From: a virus
Strand: one strand, 5' to 3'
Virus record (IMG/VR): IMGVR_UViG_3300030329_005192
Location: 1 to 34,614 of that record
Length of the DNA: 34,614 nt
Shown here: positions 17,027-26,811 of the stretch, piece by piece
How the letters are laid out: every line of letters begins with the position of its first letter
How positions within the stretch are numbered: the first letter of the stretch is position 1
Notes under the pieces: generated by a model
Seen by the model: only the letters and a program-made list of their open reading frames with translations
What the model was told of the DNA's origin: nothing
Databases searched by the model: none
Position numbers and translations under genes: made by a program

Positions 17027-19693
17027 TTAAAAGTTGTCACGACTAGGCGCGCGTGGAGACATCGTCTCCGGTTGCACAAACGATTGATTTGCCGAGCGAA
17101 ACCTTTGAAGAAGCGGGTCTGACTGCGGGCCCATAGATTGCAGCATGTCTGTTGCCGGACTCGGACGCCTATCACTTAAACCGCGCGTTCGACCGCTCTG
17201 AGTTGCACGATAAATCTCGCGTTCATCTAACGGAACAGCGATGCCCGACTCTTGCAGCAGCGCACGGAACGGCCTCACAACCCCAGCAGCGGACGCAACA
17301 GCAAGCAGCTTGCGCCACCGCGCCTGCTCTGACAGATTGCCTGTCATTACCTGACTCATGTACTTCAACGACCAAGTATCAAAAGCAAACGATCCCAGCC
17401 CCGTAAAAGCAAGCAGTCCGGCAACCGCGCCCGTAACCCCACCCGTGACGGACAGCACGCCTCCTGCTGCTGTACCGCTTGCTGCGCCTACGACGCCACC
17501 GCCAGTCATAAACCTCACCGCCGAGCCAATACCTGCTAAACCAGTGCGCCTAGCTGCCGTCTGACTTGGGTTAGGAATACCGTCTGGAAACAGTTGTTTT
17601 GCGTCCTCAATAAACTGACGCAACACCTTCGGGTCACCTCCCGAATTCGTGATTAGCCGGCTTACGGCCTGCCATCGAGTGTCGTTCGCGCCCCCTAAGC
17701 CCAGTGATTTTTCAAACGCGGCAAGATTGATAATTTCCAGCCCCGCAAGCGGCCCCTTTTCTGCAACAGACGCTGCGCGGTTAAAAACATCGCTGAGGTA
17801 GCCCGAAACAACACGGCTATATCCGCGTTGAGCGCCAGCACCTTTCGCCACCTTATAAAGCGTGTCCGCAAATTCCGGCGCAAACTTTGGGTCGTTGAAA
17901 AGTTCCCGCGCAAGCATTTCGCTCGACAACACTGAAGTTGATTTCGGATCAGTCTCAGGGAACGAGCTTTCAACGCGTTTAAACTTCTTCCACACAGCGC
18001 CGTTGAGCAAATGGTTCATGCCCTTCCATTTGTCGTCGGCAATTTCCCACATTTTGCGAATTTCGTCCGGCGCAACCTTGCTATTTAATGCCTTTCGCAT
18101 TTGCGCAGAAGCGCCGACAAATACAGTGTGAAACGGATCGCCGGATGCCTTTGCGCGCTGCGCCGCAAACTCGATTTGATTTCTCAAAATGATGTATTCA
18201 GGAATCGAAACCTTGTCGTCGAGATTTAGAAGCTGGTCAAGATATTTCCAATCCGGGTGATTCATCAGACCTGGGCCGGTAGTCTTCAAATCAGGGATTG
18301 CTGTTTTCTTGCCTGCCCGCGCCAGCGGTTGCCCCGCCGCTTGCGGAAAAATTTGCCGTTCAAGTTCGTCTCTAATTGTTGCGTGAGGTACGTGAACTTG
18401 ATCTAACCCTAGGTTGCGTTCAACATCCTGCGTAACTCTGACGGCGCCCTTATACACGTCCTGCGCGGTATCTCTGATGTAATTCAAAAAGTTTTTGTTT
18501 TGCAGAAAAAACCGCTTGGATATTTGTGAAAGAGCCAGACCGGCACCAGCAAAGTCGGCGTAAGAGTGGATAGTGGTTGAAGCAGAACTAAAAATATTCC
18601 TAGTGACTTCCTGAGCCTCTTTTAGGGCTTTTCTCCCCGTCATTGGGTACGCACTCAGCGCAGAAAACATGGCGCGCATAAACCCGTCCGTTGCCATTGC
18701 AAGACTCGGTTCGACACCAAGTCTTCGCGCTCGAGCGATGCGTTCGTTAGATCCCTTTTTTCCAAGTCCAAAGAGTGTCTGGTACGTCTGCCGCTCAGCG
18801 CGCAATCCTATTTGTCCGATCGAAGCATCCGTCGCACCCAGAATTGCCCCACCAGCGATTACATTTAAAAAGTGGTCAGCCGCATCGACCGGATTGCTAA
18901 AATCCAGCGCGCCGCTGTACATGCCACTCATTTTCCGATCAAGTGCGCGCATATATTCGGCAGATAATTCGGTGCCGATGTTCGCGCCCATCATGCGCGA
19001 GGCGTAGCCGAGCGGAGTTGCTTGGCGCGACAGGATGGCGAGCTCGGCCACAAACGGGCCAAACAACTCAACCGCGTCCGCTGCTGTCTCAAGGCCGATC
19101 GCAGCCTGACCGACATCCCCTAGCGTTACCTGCGTGGGGTCGGGGCGCGTCGCAACACTGTTAGCGGGCGTGGCTCGCGAGCCGTCAGGGAAGTAGTACT
19201 GCTGATCTTGCGGATCGAACTGGGCTTCCTGGCCTGTTTCGCGGCTGACAATTCGTTGCCCGCCCATTCCCGGCAATACGTTGAATGCCTGACCTGGAGT
19301 AAGGCCAACGCCTCGTTGTAGCGCGCTAAGTGGAGCGCCGATGGCTTCCGGCACGCGCAGCACAGGACCGCCGCTCATTTCGGGCTCGACGCCTTCGGTA
19401 CGCTGAGTCAGCGCATCTACTGCGAATGAACCGCCAGCGGCTAACGCATCAAATCCTGCCTCTTTGGCAGCGGTAAACGCACGTCCAACCGGCCCTGGCA
19501 AAGAATTAAGGTGCCGCTTTTCCGCGACGTAGTCCCAGCCTTCAGACCCAGAAATCTCATGCAAACTGATCGTAAGTTGAGACGGCGTAATTTCATGTCC
19601 GAATGCAGCTTTGTACTGCTCGGAGGCTGCTGACTCGTACCGCTCGTGCCTGTCCCGCATTGCCTGAATTTCTTCGGGAGAAAATTGGTTCAT
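17027..19693 (-). CDS. Large internal virion/DNA-ejection-type protein
   Basis: 888 aa, the largest gene. The ATG has a perfect AAGGAGG ribosome binding site and overlaps the preceding stop (ATGA). Long helical regions alternate with small hydrophobic glycine-rich patches: LAAGGSFAVDAL near residue 90, and a strongly hydrophobic GGGVVGAASGTAAGG...FTGLGSFAF stretch near 725-770 that could insert in a membrane. Its size, helical composition and place after fibre and stabilisation genes match the ejection proteins of podoviruses (as in T7 gp16 or P22 gp16/gp20), which leave the capsid to form a DNA channel. No transglycosylase active site was recognised. Confidence 0.6.
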   Translation of the reverse strand: MNQFSPEEIQAMRDRHERYESAASEQYKAAFGHEITPSQLTISLHEISGSEGWDYVAEKRHLNSLPGPVGRAFTAAKEAGFDALAAGGSFAVDALTQRTEGVEPEMSGGPVLRVPEAIGAPLSALQRGVGLTPGQAFNVLPGMGGQRIVSRETGQEAQFDPQDQQYYFPDGSRATPANSVATRPDPTQVTLGDVGQAAIGLETAADAVELFGPFVAELAILSRQATPLGYASRMMGANIGTELSAEYMRALDRKMSGMYSGALDFSNPVDAADHFLNVIAGGAILGATDASIGQIGLRAERQTYQTLFGLGKKGSNERIARARRLGVEPSLAMATDGFMRAMFSALSAYPMTGRKALKEAQEVTRNIFSSASTTIHSYADFAGAGLALSQISKRFFLQNKNFLNYIRDTAQDVYKGAVRVTQDVERNLGLDQVHVPHATIRDELERQIFPQAAGQPLARAGKKTAIPDLKTTGPGLMNHPDWKYLDQLLNLDDKVSIPEYIILRNQIEFAAQRAKASGDPFHTVFVGASAQMRKALNSKVAPDEIRKMWEIADDKWKGMNHLLNGAVWKKFKRVESSFPETDPKSTSVLSSEMLARELFNDPKFAPEFADTLYKVAKGAGAQRGYSRVVSGYLSDVFNRAASVAEKGPLAGLEIINLAAFEKSLGLGGANDTRWQAVSRLITNSGGDPKVLRQFIEDAKQLFPDGIPNPSQTAARRTGLAGIGSAVRFMTGGGVVGAASGTAAGGVLSVTGGVTGAVAGLLAFTGLGSFAFDTWSLKYMSQVMTGNLSEQARWRKLLAVASAAGVVRPFRALLQESGIAVPLDEREIYRATQSGRTRGLSDRRPSPATDMLQSMGPQSDPLLQRFRSANQSFVQPETMSPRAPSRDNF

Positions 19694-21534
19694 CTATTTC
19701 CTCCTTCTAGAGGCTGCCACCATCCCGGCGCAGGTGTACTAGTCGCACTTGAGCTGAGTCGAGGGTCGTTTGGCAGAGCCGGAACCCCAGAGGAAACGCC
19801 TAGTCCAGCACCAAGCGGGAATCTAGAAGTGCGCGCAGCGGGTGTCGGCCTTGTAGACAACGGAGGCGGCAAAGCCTCGTCACCAACGATGCGCCCATCG
19901 TCCTCAAACTCAACATCGTCGCCCCTCAAGGCATTTCGTTGCAGAGCAAGCTGCCTCTGAAAGTTTCGATTTACAGCAGTTACCCTAGAGCGTCCAATGG
20001 TGCTGGGAATCGAAAAATCCGAGACGTTAATTCGATCAAAAAGTTGTCGGATCTGCGCTTGCGCTACACGTCCTGATTGATTCATGCCGCGAAGCAAAAA
20101 CCACGTTGCAGAGATTTCCTCTAAACGGACAGTCTGAATGTCGGCAAGTTGCCCGTCATCTGTCGTGTAAATTCCTTCGACTAGGTTTGACAGCCTTTCC
20201 TGCTCTTCAGGGGTGTACGCGGAGTGATTTCTAGCAATGTCTCCTTTCATAAACTCAAGCGTGTCAACGCCGTACCCTCTTATCGTTTCATAGAGAACGG
20301 TCGCGCTGGCTCCGACGCCAAACAGTTCAGGCCGCAACGCAATCTGACTGTAGACATCTGCCATTGCGTAAAGAGCGCGGTAGTTCTCAAGTCTGCCCGC
20401 GCGCGCGTTTAAGACAGAGGCTCTAGCCTCTGGAACATTTCGATACCCGATCGAACCTAGTTCTCGCATGTTTGCATTGAGTTGCGACTGTAGATTTCTA
20501 CGTTTTGGGTCAGACAACGAATCGTCGGCCAGTGCTATTTCAAGATTCTCGATCTTGTCAGCTAACGCCTCGATCTGCCTTGGCTTGGCACCCGATGATA
20601 TCTGTGCGTCATTACGCGCCTGTGCCTTCTGTTGCGCCGTTTTTCGGCGGCTCGCCAAGTCGTTAACATGCTCGACTGCCCGACGAGTCTGCTCATTGCC
20701 TCGGAAAGTTGTTTCGAGGTGAAGCTGTACCCGACTTAACGCTTGGTCTAACGGGATACGAAGCGTGTCTGCGAGTTCTCGAGCAACAAGCTGCACGTTC
20801 TGGTTTAGCAAATCTTGAGCTTCAGGCTCCGCTCCCGAAGCGCCTTTGGCCATATCAACTAAAGCGCCAATGCCATTTTGGGATACGTCAAGGATTGTTC
20901 TGGCAGCTTCAAGTCTCTTTACCGGATCGGCTAGCAGCTCCTCATGTTTATTCCGGCGCGCACGCCTCTCGTCACGGATCGCTCTTGCTTCATCGCGACC
21001 TTCTTGTGCGATCTTTTTTGCAAGTTCACGCTCACGCTCGCTCTGTGCTCTTCCCTGTTCAACGCCGAGATCCCGAACTGCTTGCTGTTGCGCAACGCTG
21101 GGGTCAACGCCCGATTGAACAAGCATATTTGCGCGGCGACCTGCAATCGCGCTCAATTCTGGATATTGGGTTACGGCAAAAGACTCCGGCGTCGGGAATG
21201 CTTGCTGTAGCTGTTCATCCGGCAGTTGGAGTGGACCCTGAAACTCCGGGTTGGTCAAGAATTCGGGCGCTTGCTCGACCCGCGTGTCCCCTAGGCTCTG
21301 CGCGACTCCCGCCCGCTCGGAAGCGTCTGGAAGCCCTTTTGTATATTCACGAAAAATGTCAATCTGTGTTTTCGCGCGCGAAAGCGCGTCGTTCTCGGCC
21401 TGCGACCGCGCCCTAATAAGCGCCGCCTCGTCCCTGCGGTTTTGCGACTCCTCCTGGCGCTGCTCGCGCCGCAGTTGCAGCGCAAGGCTGATGAAGTCGG
21501 GGCCGCGCTCGCTTCTGTAGGGTTGGAACGGCAT
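19690..21534 (-). CDS. Helical internal virion protein
   Basis: 614 aa. N-terminus SLALQLRREQRQEESQNRRD begins a long charged coiled-coil stretch that runs through RARSQAENDALSRAKTQIDI; further helical repeats in the middle (AQQKAQARNDAQISSG, ADKIENLEIALADD) and a Pro/Ser-rich C-terminal tail. No enzymatic motif. It is between two other ejection-type genes, with single-base or ATGA overlaps on both sides, so the three are probably packaged together as internal virion proteins. Alternative: a non-structural late chaperone. Confidence 0.55.
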   Translation of the reverse strand: MPFQPYRSERGPDFISLALQLRREQRQEESQNRRDEAALIRARSQAENDALSRAKTQIDIFREYTKGLPDASERAGVAQSLGDTRVEQAPEFLTNPEFQGPLQLPDEQLQQAFPTPESFAVTQYPELSAIAGRRANMLVQSGVDPSVAQQQAVRDLGVEQGRAQSERERELAKKIAQEGRDEARAIRDERRARRNKHEELLADPVKRLEAARTILDVSQNGIGALVDMAKGASGAEPEAQDLLNQNVQLVARELADTLRIPLDQALSRVQLHLETTFRGNEQTRRAVEHVNDLASRRKTAQQKAQARNDAQISSGAKPRQIEALADKIENLEIALADDSLSDPKRRNLQSQLNANMRELGSIGYRNVPEARASVLNARAGRLENYRALYAMADVYSQIALRPELFGVGASATVLYETIRGYGVDTLEFMKGDIARNHSAYTPEEQERLSNLVEGIYTTDDGQLADIQTVRLEEISATWFLLRGMNQSGRVAQAQIRQLFDRINVSDFSIPSTIGRSRVTAVNRNFQRQLALQRNALRGDDVEFEDDGRIVGDEALPPPLSTRPTPAARTSRFPLGAGLGVSSGVPALPNDPRLSSSATSTPAPGWWQPLEGGNR

Positions 21535-22652
21535 CAGTAGCCAGCTACCGGGTTTGCGAAGAGGTTGGAGCTAGGTGCCTGAAGCGGCAGGTCTGGGTTT
21601 TGCAACGCAAGCGGCACGCCTTCGTTTGACGCTGGCGCTCGACTTCCCATCAACTCTTGCGCCATGCCGTAATTTGCCGCCGTATTGAAACCGCTAGCAA
21701 CATTCCCAAACGCGCCAGAGATTGCGTTCGCCTGCGTGGTCGCTTCTGCCTGCCTCCCCTGGCTCAAAAGTTGATTGGCAGTACTGGCTTGGTTTGCGGC
21801 GGTGTTGAGCGCGTTAGATTGCGCTGGCACAGCCAATCCCAGAGCGTTTTGCAGACCGGCCTGCTGCTGCGTGTAAAGGTTTTGAATAGCTCCGGCAATG
21901 CCAAGGGTTTGCCCTAGAGCTGTCAGCGGATTTTCTTGCCTTTGCTGGGCAAATTGCATGGCAATATCGCCGGGTCGCATTCCCAGGTTCGCGTTACGCA
22001 GCAGAGCCGTCTCTTCCTGCTCATCCGTCATTCGGTTTAGTCGAGCAAGCTGTGCGTTGCTCAGCGGGTCCAACTGACCTTGACCAGACGCAAACTGAGA
22101 TGCCCCGTAGAGCATCTGGTTGACATCGCGCGCAATGTCCATGCGCTGTCCGATCGTCCCTAGAGCGTCGCCACGACGTGCCTCAAGTTGCGAAACGAAC
22201 TCGCGGTGTTGGGCTTCGCGCTGTTGCAATGAGGGGATGTCGGCAAGCGAGTATCCGGTGCGCCCAAGAGCTTGTATCAACGCTTTGCGCAGTTCGTCAG
22301 GGGACGCGCCCGCGTTTAGCGTGTTGAGCACCTCGTCCGCGGACTGGCCGGGATTGTCAAGGATGGCTCCAAGAGCAATCAGCGCCCGACGTTTCACGCG
22401 CTCCTCGAAGGGAATGGCGCTAATACGATTTGCCAACGACTGCCCTACGGACGGAATCTCTTGCGGATCAGCCATGCCAAGGGGCAGAGCCGCGTCAAAC
22501 AAATACCGCCCCATGTACGCATCTTGCATGGGGTCGCGGCTAGCGTAGGTCATGTCGCCGGACGCTACGGTCGAATCAGCCGTCAAACCCCCAAGAAGGT
22601 TTCCCGCAGCGCCCGCTGCTGACGAAACGGCCATCATTGTCATGGGGTCCAT
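21534..22652 (-). CDS. Ala/Gln-rich internal virion protein
   Basis: 372 aa. The N-terminus MAVSSAAGAAGNLLGGL is an amphipathic, membrane-active-looking helix as in podoviral DNA-injection proteins (P22 gp7-like in style). The rest is rich in Ala, Gln and Asn, with helices such as AGLQNALGLAVPAQSNALNT. Start overlaps the fibre gene's stop (TAATG). Likely a minor capsid or ejection protein; no specific homologue is recalled. Confidence 0.55.
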   Translation of the reverse strand: MDPMTMMAVSSAAGAAGNLLGGLTADSTVASGDMTYASRDPMQDAYMGRYLFDAALPLGMADPQEIPSVGQSLANRISAIPFEERVKRRALIALGAILDNPGQSADEVLNTLNAGASPDELRKALIQALGRTGYSLADIPSLQQREAQHREFVSQLEARRGDALGTIGQRMDIARDVNQMLYGASQFASGQGQLDPLSNAQLARLNRMTDEQEETALLRNANLGMRPGDIAMQFAQQRQENPLTALGQTLGIAGAIQNLYTQQQAGLQNALGLAVPAQSNALNTAANQASTANQLLSQGRQAEATTQANAISGAFGNVASGFNTAANYGMAQELMGSRAPASNEGVPLALQNPDLPLQAPSSNLFANPVAGY

Positions 22653-24097
22653 TAGAGTTTCTCCACGCGCAGTCGAGCTTTGGAAACAGTCTGAATCGTG
22701 CCGTTGCTGCCAGCACTTGCGCTTCCTTCGGCGGTCACCGTAATGAGCGGGTGAAGCCGCGGGGCAGCGAGCGCGTCAGCAGCCGAATCAGCCGCAGTTA
22801 CTTGCGGCGTAAACACATAGGTCGCGCCTGGAACGGCGTTATCCACGGTATGTGTGAGCGTCACCGTGCCTGCCGCTTGTCCGTTAGACGCGCCGTGATT
22901 GTCAAAAACTTCGATGTGCGGGCCATCGGGGTAAGAATCTGATCCGTCATTCATCTCAAGTCTGAAACCATAGAAATAGGCTTCGTCACCAAGCGCACTT
23001 GCCCATGAAATTTTCACTTCGTAGATCAGCCGATAACCGGGGTTTGGGATGTACTGGGACAGCGCGAGCGTCGAAATGTCGGTCCAATTCGTGGCCCAGT
23101 TGGTGCCGGAAGCCACTGTTGAAGGAAGGTTCGTCACCTCTGAATTGGCAGTCGCCGTCTGCGTCGGGATGGACTCGACGACAGTGGGGATCGCGTCGTT
23201 CAGCTCGTAGAACCAGACGTTCAGCAAACGCGCTGTCGTAGTGCCAGAACTCGCAGTAACCAGCTCAACAGTAATGTCCGTTGCGCTCGCATCGGTTTTG
23301 ACGATTCCGTTAATGACCTCAACTGAAGTCGCTGCGGCAGACGAATCTGTCACCGAAAAGTCTGTGTAGTCTGTGCTGCCCGATCCCACCGCGTCGACTG
23401 TTTGAAACTTCAAACTGCCGGCGGCTGTGAGCGAATACGCGCAGCCAACAAGGTATTTGGTACTTGCCCGCAGCCCTTTCACAACTTGCTGAAGCGTCAC
23501 TTCTCCCGAAGTCGTCAACTGGTAGTATTTTTTGTCTACGCCGTAAGCGAGATAGTTGGAATCCGGCCCAGCAATACTTGTCGCACCCAGCGATCCCGAT
23601 TCGGTCCAGCCGGTCGGGGGATCTCCACTTGTCACCGATTGGTCGTTAAACCCACCGTTCTGAATCAAATTAGGACCGACAAGCGGTGGCTCACTCCAAC
23701 TGGCAGCAGTCAGAACTCCCGTGTCCATGTATTGGGCACTGACTTGAGCAGGTTTCGTCCCTCGAATTGCGTACCGCAGTCGCGCAATTTCTTGCTTGAG
23801 CGTTGTGGGCAGGCTTGGAGAGGCGCTGTCACCGGGCGACGTGACGGTCCTCATTTCAGATGCGCTGCCCGAGTAATCGCCAATCTTGCTAGGGTCAATA
23901 TCTGCGAGCGCCGCAAGCGCAGTTCCCGGAATGCCGGCGGTCGAACTAATGTTGTCCGAATTTAGATTCCCGTTGACCAGCGTGACAAGGTTGTCAAAAT
24001 CCGCATTTAATTCGGAAGCCGGCAGCTTGTTTCCGTCGATGTATGAAGTTGTCCCCTCACCACTCACGGACTTTGAAGGACGTGTGTACGTGCCCAT
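22652..24097 (-). CDS. Tail fibre/appendage protein with carbohydrate-binding-like domain
   Basis: 481 aa. The first 110 residues (TYTRPSKSVSGEGTTSYIDG, ELNADFDNLVTLVNGNL, then LKQEIARLRYAIRG) are typical of the N-terminal virion-attachment region of fibres in many podoviruses. A second domain starts NLIQNGGFNDQSVTSGDPPTGW, the opening of CBM4/9-like jelly-roll modules seen in phage fibres (listed in parts: NLIQNGGF, then PTGWTESG). The remainder is beta-rich Ser/Thr/Ala-rich sequence. It probably binds host surface glycans and sets host range. Confidence 0.7.
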   Translation of the reverse strand: MGTYTRPSKSVSGEGTTSYIDGNKLPASELNADFDNLVTLVNGNLNSDNISSTAGIPGTALAALADIDPSKIGDYSGSASEMRTVTSPGDSASPSLPTTLKQEIARLRYAIRGTKPAQVSAQYMDTGVLTAASWSEPPLVGPNLIQNGGFNDQSVTSGDPPTGWTESGSLGATSIAGPDSNYLAYGVDKKYYQLTTSGEVTLQQVVKGLRASTKYLVGCAYSLTAAGSLKFQTVDAVGSGSTDYTDFSVTDSSAAATSVEVINGIVKTDASATDITVELVTASSGTTTARLLNVWFYELNDAIPTVVESIPTQTATANSEVTNLPSTVASGTNWATNWTDISTLALSQYIPNPGYRLIYEVKISWASALGDEAYFYGFRLEMNDGSDSYPDGPHIEVFDNHGASNGQAAGTVTLTHTVDNAVPGATYVFTPQVTAADSAADALAAPRLHPLITVTAEGSASAGSNGTIQTVSKARLRVEKL

Positions 24098-25774
24098 CTA
24101 TGCTGCCTCGTCTGCCATGCCCTTGACTGCCACGTCTTGGGTAATTGTTCCAATAAAGAATGGCTCTGCGATGCCGCTGTGACTGAAGTGATGGGCAACC
24201 GAAAAGCCAGAGCCGACTCCGCGCAACCGATCACGAACTAGATTTTCGCCACCTCCAAGCGTTCCGTCAGCCGCAGCAGTTCCAAGAGTTGATCCGCTTG
24301 AGGTATTTCCAAGCTCAAAACCGTCAAGCGTGACTTCAAGAGACTGAGTTACGCCGGTCAAAGAACTGTCGTCGAGCATGTAAGTGTGATTTGGCTGATA
24401 GTCTCCGCTGCCGTTTACCATGACGAACCCATTGCCAATTGACTTCTCGATCGACGGAAATCCGTAGTCGTCGTCTTTAGTTCTAAACGAGACGCCGTAG
24501 GCAGCACCCAAATCGCTGTAAACTGTGCGCGAGAAGAACCCGACCTCGCCTTTTGCGCCGCCCAGGTAGACAACATCTTTATTCCCAGAGGGCTCGCGCG
24601 CGGTTTTGAGATAGTGCGGAGTCAGGTCGCCGGACAGGCGCCACTTGTACCAGCGAACAGCGTCTGGGTTGAGGGATCGCGCGCCCTTAATATCCATTGC
24701 CAAAATGGTGTCGGGCGAAGTGTTGCTACCTGTCGGAACCGCGATCAGCACCAGCCCCTCGTCCGGCCAGTACGCCGCAGTAATGCTCTCGAGCGCGGCC
24801 GGCGATTGATTCACGGTTTCCCACGTCTTGCGAATCGGCCAAGACAGGAACGAATTTTCGCGGTTACCGAACTGCTGCGAGAGCGCCATCGAATGAACGC
24901 CGTGCCGCGACACGTACACCGCGTCGCCCTGGTCGTAGCCGAGGTCAACGAACGCGTGCTGCGAGACGCATCCGTTGGCGATGGCATCCGTCTGGAGGAA
25001 GCGATTGGCGTTGCTTGTGACGTTGGGATTCAGCGTAAAAGCGAGAATCCGTTTATTCGTGAGGAAGAGAAGGAACTCGCCCCGATTGTCCTGATACTGG
25101 GCGATTCCGGTCGAAATCTCTTCGCCGCCAAATGCTCCAACACCGGGATTTTCGCCAAGAAGCTCGCCGGGGATCGAGTTGCTGGTCGGCCAGCTCGTCT
25201 CGTCAGTCGAGGTCGCAGCGTAGTCGCTGTAGCGAGCGACCAGAGGATTGTTGTAGTGGGCCGTCCCGTCGCGAAAGCCCGAAAGGAACAACACGCCCCA
25301 CTTGGCAAACACGTATCGCGGCTTGAGACTAAGGCCCGCTAATCGGGCCGTCGCTGCATTTGAGTTGTTACCGTCCCAAGTCCAGATGGAATTGTTAGAC
25401 GCCCCACCAGCGGCCCACATCAGCGATTGGTGATTTGCAAAGCTCCAAAGATTCGCTGCCCCTTCCGTTATTGTCGGAGAGGAACTCGTCACCTCGACGG
25501 TGTCAGTCCGATAGATTTTAGCGTTGGTGATTGCGACGAACTTGCGGCCCTCATCGCGGCCTTGGCGAAATTCGTGCATTCCGACAACGTGCTTTTCGCC
25601 TGCAATCGTCGCGTCGTATTCTGAATCGCGGACGATGCCTGGACGGGTGCCGGTCAAGTTGCCTTTGCGGCAGCAATTCGTCGCGATCGAAAGCTGCCCG
25701 GGCAGCAGCGCCGCCGGGTTTTCGTCCTCGTTGAGGCCGTTCATCAGCGGCATGTTCTGCGGCTGGTACGGCAT
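24098..25774 (-). CDS. Tail nozzle/packaged-DNA stabilisation protein (P22 gp10-like)
   Basis: 558 aa from ATG 25774, which shares a base with the preceding stop (TGATG). The start MPYQPQNMPLMNGLNEDENP, with LPGQLSIATNC and GTRPGIV, is the usual beginning of podoviral stabilisation proteins, followed by a beta-propeller-like region of repeats such as NLWSFANHQSLMWAAGG, RYVFAKWGVLFLSG and ITAAYWPDEGLVLIAVPTG. It likely plugs the portal and forms the lower tail after packaging. It follows the adaptor gene as in P22- and T7-like tails. An extra 24 residues upstream (from 25846) overlap the adaptor gene and are judged not translated. Confidence 0.75.
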   Translation of the reverse strand: MPYQPQNMPLMNGLNEDENPAALLPGQLSIATNCCRKGNLTGTRPGIVRDSEYDATIAGEKHVVGMHEFRQGRDEGRKFVAITNAKIYRTDTVEVTSSSPTITEGAANLWSFANHQSLMWAAGGASNNSIWTWDGNNSNAATARLAGLSLKPRYVFAKWGVLFLSGFRDGTAHYNNPLVARYSDYAATSTDETSWPTSNSIPGELLGENPGVGAFGGEEISTGIAQYQDNRGEFLLFLTNKRILAFTLNPNVTSNANRFLQTDAIANGCVSQHAFVDLGYDQGDAVYVSRHGVHSMALSQQFGNRENSFLSWPIRKTWETVNQSPAALESITAAYWPDEGLVLIAVPTGSNTSPDTILAMDIKGARSLNPDAVRWYKWRLSGDLTPHYLKTAREPSGNKDVVYLGGAKGEVGFFSRTVYSDLGAAYGVSFRTKDDDYGFPSIEKSIGNGFVMVNGSGDYQPNHTYMLDDSSLTGVTQSLEVTLDGFELGNTSSGSTLGTAAADGTLGGGENLVRDRLRGVGSGFSVAHHFSHSGIAEPFFIGTITQDVAVKGMADEAA

Positions 25775-26811
25775 CAGGAGCCACCAATCAGACGCCCACG
25801 CGAAACGCGAGAGTCTGAGCCTTGGCCGCGAGCCGATCCGTCCCAATTCCCAATGCGCTTGCGCTCAGCAAACATTCCGCCGTGCCGCTGGTGCATGTTT
25901 TCGACTGAGTCCATCGCCATTTCCCGGTAGCGCGCGATGCTGCTGGAGTCGGCGTCGTCGTAAAACGCTTTCATGCTGATAGCAGCGAGATCGACGATCA
26001 TGTCGATGACGTTGGGCGGTACGCCTTGCAAGGTGTCGGTTGTCGCAGCGAGCTCGGCGTGTCGGTAGTGGTACGTGTAGTCGAGCACGTATGCCTCGTC
26101 GGGCACGGGCCAGACCATTAAGCGAAGCGCAGGATCGGGCGAGTCGCCCTCAGAAACGATTGTGTGCGTATCGTGTCCACCGATCGAGATAACTTGCGGT
26201 GTGCCGTACTCAATCTGTGGGCGCGGGTAAAGTTCCTCAAACTCAACTGTTGGGTCTACTTGTTCAAGCGTAACAGGATCGTCTTGATGCGTAACACGCA
26301 GAACCGAACGAACCGTGTCCGGCAGCATGTATTCGGCGTAAAACAGTTCAGCGGAAACGCCAGCGACAGTCTCGGGCATCGGAGTCGCGAGCGTGAGTGC
26401 TGCGAGAGAGCCTGCCCTAGTTCCGTTAAGCACCCTGAACGCTGTATTTGGAAACGAGCTGGCGCCGGTTGCAAGAAATCTTGTGACGTAAAGATCGCTA
26501 CCAGAGCCGTAGATGTCCGCTTCTACAAAAACACTCCCACCGGATCTCGTCAAAGTGGCTGTCGTTTCGCCCTTTGTGGCTGATACAGCCATAGTTTCGC
26601 CGGTCGCAGCTTGTAGCCGAGGGCGCAAAGTCATCTGAGCGCGCCGAATGTCAAACTCCCACCGCTTCGACGACAACACTTCTTCTGTTGCGGTATTCAG
26701 CGCGTCTAGCGTCGCCAAGTCTTCGGTCGCACTGAATGAAGTGACATCGGGCATACGCCGCCGCCGGTTCACTCGATTGACTAGGCTGAGCGCCGTTACG
26801 CTAAATCCCAT
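25774..26811 (-). CDS. Head-to-tail adaptor/tail tubular protein A-like
   Basis: 345 aa. VNRVNRRRRMPDVTSFSATE then LDALNTATEEVLSSKRWEFD is the standard N-terminus of gp4/tail tubular A-type adaptors (helix followed by a conserved W). The middle is a beta domain; towards the end LDYTYHYRHAEL and VPPNVIDMIVDLAAISMKAF match the typical adaptor ending with a helical bundle. A stop-start overlap links it to the stabilisation protein. Forms the ring under the portal. Confidence 0.7.
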   Translation of the reverse strand: MGFSVTALSLVNRVNRRRRMPDVTSFSATEDLATLDALNTATEEVLSSKRWEFDIRRAQMTLRPRLQAATGETMAVSATKGETTATLTRSGGSVFVEADIYGSGSDLYVTRFLATGASSFPNTAFRVLNGTRAGSLAALTLATPMPETVAGVSAELFYAEYMLPDTVRSVLRVTHQDDPVTLEQVDPTVEFEELYPRPQIEYGTPQVISIGGHDTHTIVSEGDSPDPALRLMVWPVPDEAYVLDYTYHYRHAELAATTDTLQGVPPNVIDMIVDLAAISMKAFYDDADSSSIARYREMAMDSVENMHQRHGGMFAERKRIGNWDGSARGQGSDSRVSRGRLIGGS